A stretch of DNA of 64,000 nucleotides from the NCBI GenBank assembly GCA_003254885.1, contig QANT01005660.1, positions 1-64,000 on the forward strand, read 5' to 3'. The notes under the pieces were generated by a model. The model ran no database searches. It was given only the letters and a program-made list of their open reading frames with translations, and had not been told where the DNA came from. Both the position numbers and the translations under genes were made by a program. This stretch comes from Purshia tridentata. Its lineage: Eukaryota; Streptophyta; Magnoliopsida; Rosales; Rosaceae. Positions 57,000 through 64,000 of this stretch are shown here, in pieces. The number at the start of each line of letters is the position of its first letter. Within the stretch, counting starts at the first letter, position 1.

Positions 57000-59900
57000 A
57001 TGTGGGGTGGGACCACCCGACCCAACACTTGGCCCGTTTTGACCTGCCACGCCACACTCAATGAGGCGCGTGGAGAACTGGTGGGGAAAATCGCGGCGCG
57101 TGTGGATGACCAGTGTTGGAGACCGTGAAGGATTTGTGTGGTTTTGAGGAGCGATGATCTGGTGTTTTTCAGCTCTTTATGTGAAAAACCAAAAACGGGT
57201 ACAAAAGTCTGGTGTTATAACTTTTATATAAGTTTTTTTAGATATAAAATAAATAAAAAAACAACCAAAATGGGTGGTTAATGCAGAGTTGACTAATTTG
57301 TATTTGCCTTTTTATCTTCTTGGGATTTGTTTTTCTTCATACAATGCCGAATCTTCATTAAAATGGTTGAACTGACTGAACAGTACCAGTGTAATTTGGT
57401 TTTTTTTAAAAACAATTTATTTCATCAATTAATAATTTAATATTATATATTAACAAATTCATGTATTTCTTCACATAAGGAAAAAAATTAGGATGAATGA
57501 CAAAGTCAAATCTCGAGATTTAAAATGAAAAATCTCATGATTTAAAATGAAATCTATGTAAAAATACATTATGAGTTATGAATTTGAATGAGATCCCAAA
57601 TATAATTTAAAATTACAAAATATTATGAATATGTTTCCTCTTTTATTCACGTATTTATTAATTCATAATACAATTATACTAATAATAAACAAACAAACAA
57701 ATAAATAATGTCATCAAGTGCCACTATAGCTTTGGTTGAGTCCATGTCATCACCCTATATGGATTTCCAGTGTTCCACTACGATGAAAACTGTAGCTTCT
57801 TTAGGGTTAGGTTAGGTGGCACAATTATGTCAAAATGCTAAACACATTTTTTTTCTTGGATAAGTTCCAAAAATTGAATTTGGATAAATCAATATATCAT
57901 TTGCATATTTTGAGTATCAAATGATGTTAAAATGACACATAATTCATCATTTTTCTCGTCCTTAAATAATGGTCAAACAATATAATTCAAGTTCATCATA
58001 TATAATAGGGTTAGGGTTTAAGTCAAAAGTTATGTCAAATATATAGTCCTATAAATCTGCCCCTTTATAATCTGAATTTTATTTTGTTTGCAAGATGTCC
58101 ATTCTTTAATTAAATAATTATTTATAGCTTATTTTTCACCATATGATCTTAAACTTAGGATCATTTAATTATTTAGGATATAAATCACCAATCGATACCT
58201 ATTTCTTAGTTTCAATTCTCATGGTTTTGAGTTATCGTTCCTCAATTAAGCTTTAGATAGTAAAACTCGAGAGTTAAAACTTAAAATATAATCTCAAATA
58301 ATAATCTATTCCCTAAAATATAAAATCATATGCCTTAACATATTGAACCCTGTAAACAATATGTTGTGAGTTGAAATGAAATATTTAGGATCCACGTACG
58401 AGGTGAACTCTCAACAATATTGATTTATCTTTTGAATCAATGTACGAGGATCTTGATATTTTAAGTTTTTTTAAGTATTCCAATTTCACCTCGATTCTTA
58501 TTGAAGTTCTCTACGTATTCTAGCTAATCTCAATATTTTAAGGAGAGAACTCTCTCTTGAGAAAGAAAGATGTAGGGAAAGTGTGGAAAAAAATTACAGC
58601 AACATAATTATTATCATGATTAGATGTTTAATAACAAAAGTAAAAATCTTGTGATTGTAATTTTTTTTCCACAACTTTTTCACATGGGAACTTCCACAAT
58701 AGAGAAGTTCCCTATTTTAAGATACTAACTCTGCCACTAAATACGTGATTTTAAGGTAAAAAAATACGTGTTGTCACAAATTACGCACATCACGAAAGTT
58801 TTGAGTATTTTGTAATGATAAAGATAAATTTGCAATCATGTTAACTTGTTAAGACACTTGTAAACTTTTTTGTTTAAAATAAAATTTAGTACAGTTTGAC
58901 AATAGTATTTTAATACTAGCTTATGCAAGAATTGTGGAAGTGACCGACAACTTTTGGAAAATGTTCTTCTCTTTCTCTGTTCAACTTCATTGGAAAGAGT
59001 GGAGTTTACTATACTATTAACTATTTGATTCTCCCCAATGTGTTAACTTTGAAGAATAAAGGGCACTACTATTTGGTGAGTTGAATGTTCTTATTTTGGG
59101 TCCAAATTATACATCTTACAAATAAAAATGTTTTTGTTTTCATACACTTTATTAATAGACTTGTAGTTCTATTGATTATGAGCATTTATTCTTGTAGTTG
59201 TGATTTCAAGTTTGAATCTTTCACCGAGTACAATTTGATTAAGAAAAATGTATCTTGCACTTAAATTTTTTTTGAATTCAATTCTTTTTATTGTATTTAT
59301 TTTTTATTTAAAAATAATAATATTATTATTACCATATTTTTATACGATATTTTTATATATCATCATTGTGTTGGATATGATTTTTCTTTATTTTTAAGAT
59401 TTTTATTTTTATTTTTTTAGTATCTAATATATGAATGCAATGTAGATTGCCACGTAATGTGGTATAAAATTATGATATAAAAATTTGATAAGTGTAGAAT
59501 TGTCGATTTAAAAATTATATTGTTAATATGATTTAAAGTTTCCTTATATTTCATCATTTCCTTAATTTTTTTTTTTTTTGGATTTATCACGTATTCCTTA
59601 AGTTATGGTTATGGGAAATTGTCGTGAAGATCAAAAGTTTAACGCATGCAATTTTGTATTAAAAATAAATAAATACTACGGAATTGAGTGAAGCGTGAAT
59701 AGGACGCGCCTGAACGTGCACGCGTGGATGACAATTCAATCACCAACAGAAATCTCTCTCTCTCACAATCCGTCATTAAGCCTTGTTTTCCTAAGCGGTT
59801 ACGTGTCAACTGCTGGTGGCTCGAGGTAGGAAGCTTCTGTTCCCTCGCCGTCCCCAAAAGCACCGTATATTATATCATATTCTTAATTATTATTATTTAC

Positions 59901-62900
59901 ATATATATATATGTTTTTTTTCTAAACCAGGCGTTTCGGGGTGATTGGATTGGATACCCTTCTTATGGCAAAAATTTGGGAAAGACAATTTGGGAATTTA
60001 CATTTTTGGAATTACAGTATTTTTTTTATCATATATAAATTATATAATATATGATATGAATTTATTCTAGCTGCACTCATATTCTAATTCAAGTACATTG
60101 TTTTTTGACCGTACAATAAATTTGCTGCATTCGATATCTAGGTTTATTCGGAAATAATTGTTTAAAATCTAGATATTTTGGTTAAATTCTCTTATTCTTA
60201 ATTAATTATTGGTATGGTGATGTTATGAGTAGGTATTAGGTTCGAATATTCTAGAACAAAATCATTTCTCATAAATCATTCAATCCAAGTAGACGAATAT
60301 AAAAAGGCAATCAAATCGCCACCTGTTGTAGTGGTTAGTAGAATTGTAACTCCAGATGTTAAGAATTTAGCAGTGATTTCATTCCTAATATGATCCTATT
60401 TGGATGGAAATGAAAAAGAATTGAAAAAAAATCATATTATGTATTAAATGAAATTAATAAATAATAACCTCTTTTAGGAAATAAATTTAGTATTCTGTGC
60501 CCATTTGGGGTATTCCGATGTTGGGAATGACATACATTAATTGAGTTCATTTACCATATTGGATATAAGCTAATTGTGTTCATGACCATTTTGTCTTGTG
60601 GTACTCAATTTATCTTTTGTGAGAGAATGTATTAAGAGTATCTTTGACACTACTTTTAGCACTTCAAAATTGCTTCTAAATCAGTATAATCCTTTTTGAT
60701 AGTGTTGGGTAAAAATAAATAAAAGTGTTTATAAATTATAAAATCGTTTTTAAGAATTTTTTTAGAAACAATTGTCAGGTACTTGCTCAAAAAACTTTTT
60801 CAAGTGTTTTTCGTAAACCATTCAGGATGTTTATAAAATTTGTTTGTTCTCTTTAGTAGAAGTGCTTCCAATAAAAGCACTATTAAGTAAAAATACTTCT
60901 CAAAAAGCAAAGTCAAACGGATTCTAAATTTCAAATCTTATTATAGTTATTGATTAATAAAGAAATTTTTAAAAAACTATATTTTGGTTATTTTTGCCAT
61001 GCAGCACTTGAGAAATTACTACATAAATAACAAAATTTTACATAATATAAGAGCGGTCAAAATGAATCTTATATTTGCATATTCTCTAGTCTAATTCAAA
61101 ACAACCCACTAAATGGTGCATAGTTATTGGAAAAAAAAAAAAATGTACAAAGTTAAGAACAAATGGTCAAATTTTGGCCAAAAAAAGAAAGAACAAATGG
61201 TCAAATATTTCAACTTAAGTTTACAAGTTGCATGTTTTACATATGACGTGTTGGTGATTAATTAATTAATTATAGTTATTGGATTAATAATATTTCAGTC
61301 TGCTTTTTAAAAGAGGTTCAAAAATGAAATCCAACCCCACTCTTCAAATAAAATAAAAAAATTATTGACTGCATATATGAGTCAGTTTCAGTGACTTTTT
61401 AGAAGCATAAAGTTTCTTATTTAACCAATGTAATCTTCTTGTTTAGTCAAACCCACTAATCTTTGCTTTCATTTTAGTGTTTTTTGTTTTGTTCTAAAGG
61501 TCAAAGAGTAGTAAAGCATCCTCACCATGAGTCTATGATCCCATTGATGGGGACTTGGTAGGAGGGAAAAAAATGTCTTGGTCTTTTAATTGCTAATATT
61601 GCACAAGGCAGGACCATACTTGCTTTTGCCTCTTTTTTCTATTTCAAGCAATTTGTGTGCATTCATATTCTAACTGTTTAATTTTTGTGGTGGCAGAAAT
61701 TCAAAGGTTAATTGACCCTTATAATTTGGTGGGACATATACACCAAAAATATATGAATGAGATCTTAATTTCCTCTTAGGCGGGTTGAAAAACTTGAAAG
61801 CTGCATAAATGTATTCTAAGTTGCCAAGTCTCTCACACCCAACACAATATTACGGTCAACTTTAGGACCTCAATTATATTTTTTAAAGGATAGCTAATAT
61901 CTTAATATTGTTTGAATTTCAATATGAGTTTACGCATAAATTGATATAATTTTCTACACGACCATTATACGTGATTTTTTTCTCTGCAATAAACATGTAA
62001 ATTGCATAATATAAGGGTGAGTCTTACTCTCACATACATATTGTGAGAAGAAAGTCACATATAACTGCACAAAGAAAAAATTACACACACAAATTCAGAT
62101 GATCCATATCTTGGGATGTTAATTTTTTTCTTATGGTATTGAAAATCATAATAAGATGATAAATGAGATTCAAAATGAATTCAATTATAAATAAATGAAA
62201 TATTGTCTCATTAATTAGAATTTAAAAAATCAAGATAGTGGTTGATACTTTCAGTATCTTATTTATCATATTTCTATTAGAGATAAGATTTACATTGAAC
62301 TTAATTATGTGAGTAGATCTCATCTTTTTAAGAAAAAAAATCAAAATATAAAAATCAAAATCTCGATCACCAATCAACATGTCTTTGATTACAATTATTT
62401 AGACCATCTCAACTTAATTATTTTGTGTATCATCTTTTTGATATAACCTAGCCTACATGAGTGGGTTTCACAAAACTAAATTCCCCTATTTAGATATGAT
62501 TTTAGATATGATCTGTTGAGATGTTAATAGATACCTATAACATTTTTCTTGACTTTATTTTGGTTTTCAAGTAAAAATGAAGTTTGTAACCAAGATGTCT
62601 ATCTACCGTACAGTCCCTTGCCGTGACGGTTTTGTAGTCCGACTTTTTGTGTGAATGCTAAATTTATGGGACTAAACAATTCAAATCCAACACTACCAGC
62701 ATATAAAATTCGAATATATTATAAAGAGGTTTGGTCAAAATAATACAACAGTTCACGTGGAGATTAATGTGGACAAAAACATTCCACAAAAACTTAATTC
62801 ATTTTTATTGTCATTTATCTTTAAATTTATTTGTATTTTTTTTATTGATTACATTATCACTTTATATGGTGATAGAATTAGTCTAGATATATTATATATT

Positions 62901-64000
62901 TTAGATACAACACTACCAACATATAAAATTCGAATATATTATAAAGAGGTTTGGTCAAAGTAATACAACAATTCACGTGGAGATTAATGTGGACAAAAAC
63001 ATTCCACAAAAACATAATTCATTTTTATTGTCATTTATCTTTAAATTTATTTGTATTTTTTTTTTTATTGATTACATTATCACTTTAGATGGTGAAGTTC
63101 ACATAGAAATATAGAATTAGTCTAGATATATTATATATTTTAGATGTGAATGTGATGGATATATTAGAGATTAAATGGGTTAAAAATAAGAATAATCAAC
63201 TTTGTCGAATAAAGATGATGGTAATTGAGAGGGACTAACTTTATTTTTATAATAAATAATAATAGCGAAAGCAATGACTAATATATTGCAGTCGTTAACA
63301 GGAAGCCTCAGATGACTTTCATCGCTGGTCTTATGTGTCACTATTTAATAATTCACAAGCTTTGTGCCATGATATATATTCACTTGGAAATACATTAGCC
63401 ATTGTAGCATTGTGCTTCAAGCTTTATGATGCAAAAGACAGTGATTGTTTATCTGGAATCATAGTGTTTTCTAAAGGAGGCATTACCCATGTTAAACTTG
63501 TTTAAAATTAGAGAGTTATATTTATCTTTTCTTTCTTTCTTTTTTCTGTTTGCTTTTATTTAACTCTTAATCTTAATTATATATGATAATCTAATTAATT
63601 TAGATGTGTAATCCGCCTTAACCAATATGGTCACGATGATAACTAATGCTACATGTACCACATTTATCAACCACTTTTATTATAATATATGTTTAATAGA
63701 ATTAGAACTCACAGTGTATTATGTATAGTTTTATTAAATGATATATTATGGAAGATGGTTATTAAATTGGAGACCATTTGATGCAGCATATTTCCCACTA
63801 GCTCACAAGTCACGACCCTTTGATTTATAAGTTGAAGATTTATTATGCAATTGTATAGGGAACTGGTCCATGATTTTGGTTCCTGAGGGCCCACCTTCTT
63901 CATTTAGGTCCCTTCAAATGGAGACCCTTTATGAAAAATAAGAGGAAGAGATTAACATAGAAATGTAAAGTAGACAAGTTTGGAAGAAAGAAAGGCAGAG
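57000..64000. other. Gene-free AT-rich spacer (~7 kb)
   Basis: Upstream of the H+-ATPase I find no convincing coding sequence to the window edge; open frames such as 59724-60038 are low-complexity. A MITE-like stretch may lie at about 60650-60930 (ends tttgacactacttttag and gcaaagtcaaacggatt), but its target duplication is not clear. A 220-bp tandem duplication is at 62691-63145. A CT run at 59753-59764 is short. Confidence 0.45.
62691..63145. repeat. Tandem duplication, two ~220-235-bp units
   Basis: The block starting cactaccagcatataaaatt at 62691 recurs at 62911 with cactaccaac and stays aligned through the shared ending tatatattttagat (62906 and 63145). Unit 2 has an extra stretch (gttcacatagaaata) and a longer T-run; otherwise there are few differences. 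Confidence 0.9.

Noticed and set aside
59724-60038. 104-codon plus-strand frame
   Set aside because: The second half is Ile/Tyr low complexity from TA repeats and the first half matches nothing I know.
60650-60930. MITE with TTTGACA...-type ends
   Set aside because: End similarity is weak and I could not find a convincing target duplication, so it is mentioned only in the spacer note.

Overview
The window is nuclear DNA from a flowering plant. Genes have GT-AG introns, the spacers are AT-rich, and every recognisable protein belongs to a land-plant family. The proteins look eudicot, probably rosid and possibly Rosaceae; that last step is an impression, not a result. I found no retrotransposon coding sequence, no rRNA or convincing tRNA gene, and no CRISPR array. 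Three isolated N bases (13845, 24862, 37610) mark assembly uncertainty.

Layout, left to right: a hAT-type MITE (27-402); a PTH2-like peptidyl-tRNA hydrolase (+); a 66-residue zinc-ribbon protein (-); an AFR-type F-box/kelch protein (-); a spacer with two local duplications; a 12-exon PPR-CBS protein (+); mitochondrial ribosomal protein bL28m with a duplicated first-exon start (+); a DUF761 protein (+) convergent with a calmodulin-binding-domain-like protein (-). Next come a ~5 kb gene-free spacer, a RING-H2 ubiquitin ligase (+), and two Mutator-like elements, one nested inside the terminal repeat of the other (30887-32543). The right half holds a SAGA/ADA1-type subunit (-), a 13-exon CENP-O-like kinetochore protein (+), a small VOC/glyoxalase-like protein (-), a secreted class III peroxidase (+), a 16-exon plasma-membrane H+-ATPase (-), and about 7 kb of AT-rich spacer to the end.

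The genes do not form a pathway. What links them is ancestral order. From memory, close relatives of the RING, calmodulin-binding, PPR-CBS, zinc-ribbon, PTH2 and CENP-O genes sit together on Arabidopsis chromosome 5 (about At5g10650-At5g10710). Relatives of the H+-ATPase, SAGA subunit and AFR are neighbours on chromosome 2 (about At2g24520-At2g24540). The bL28m gene and another SAGA paralog are close on chromosome 4 (about At4g31440-At4g31460). The window therefore looks like one unfractionated ancestral block whose genes were split among duplicated Arabidopsis segments. Two exon-rich genes (CENP-O, VOC) have CT/GA microsatellites at or within a few bases of their start codons.

I did not find a clearly new biological system. 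The most interesting items are the nested Mutator-like pair with a perfect 9-bp target duplication and an internal 33-bp minisatellite open on both strands, the duplicated bL28m start, a possible dual-start organelle-targeted PTH2, and several recent-looking tandem duplications of 70-300 bp in the spacers. Exon boundaries were placed by hand from splice consensus, reading-frame continuity and family similarity.
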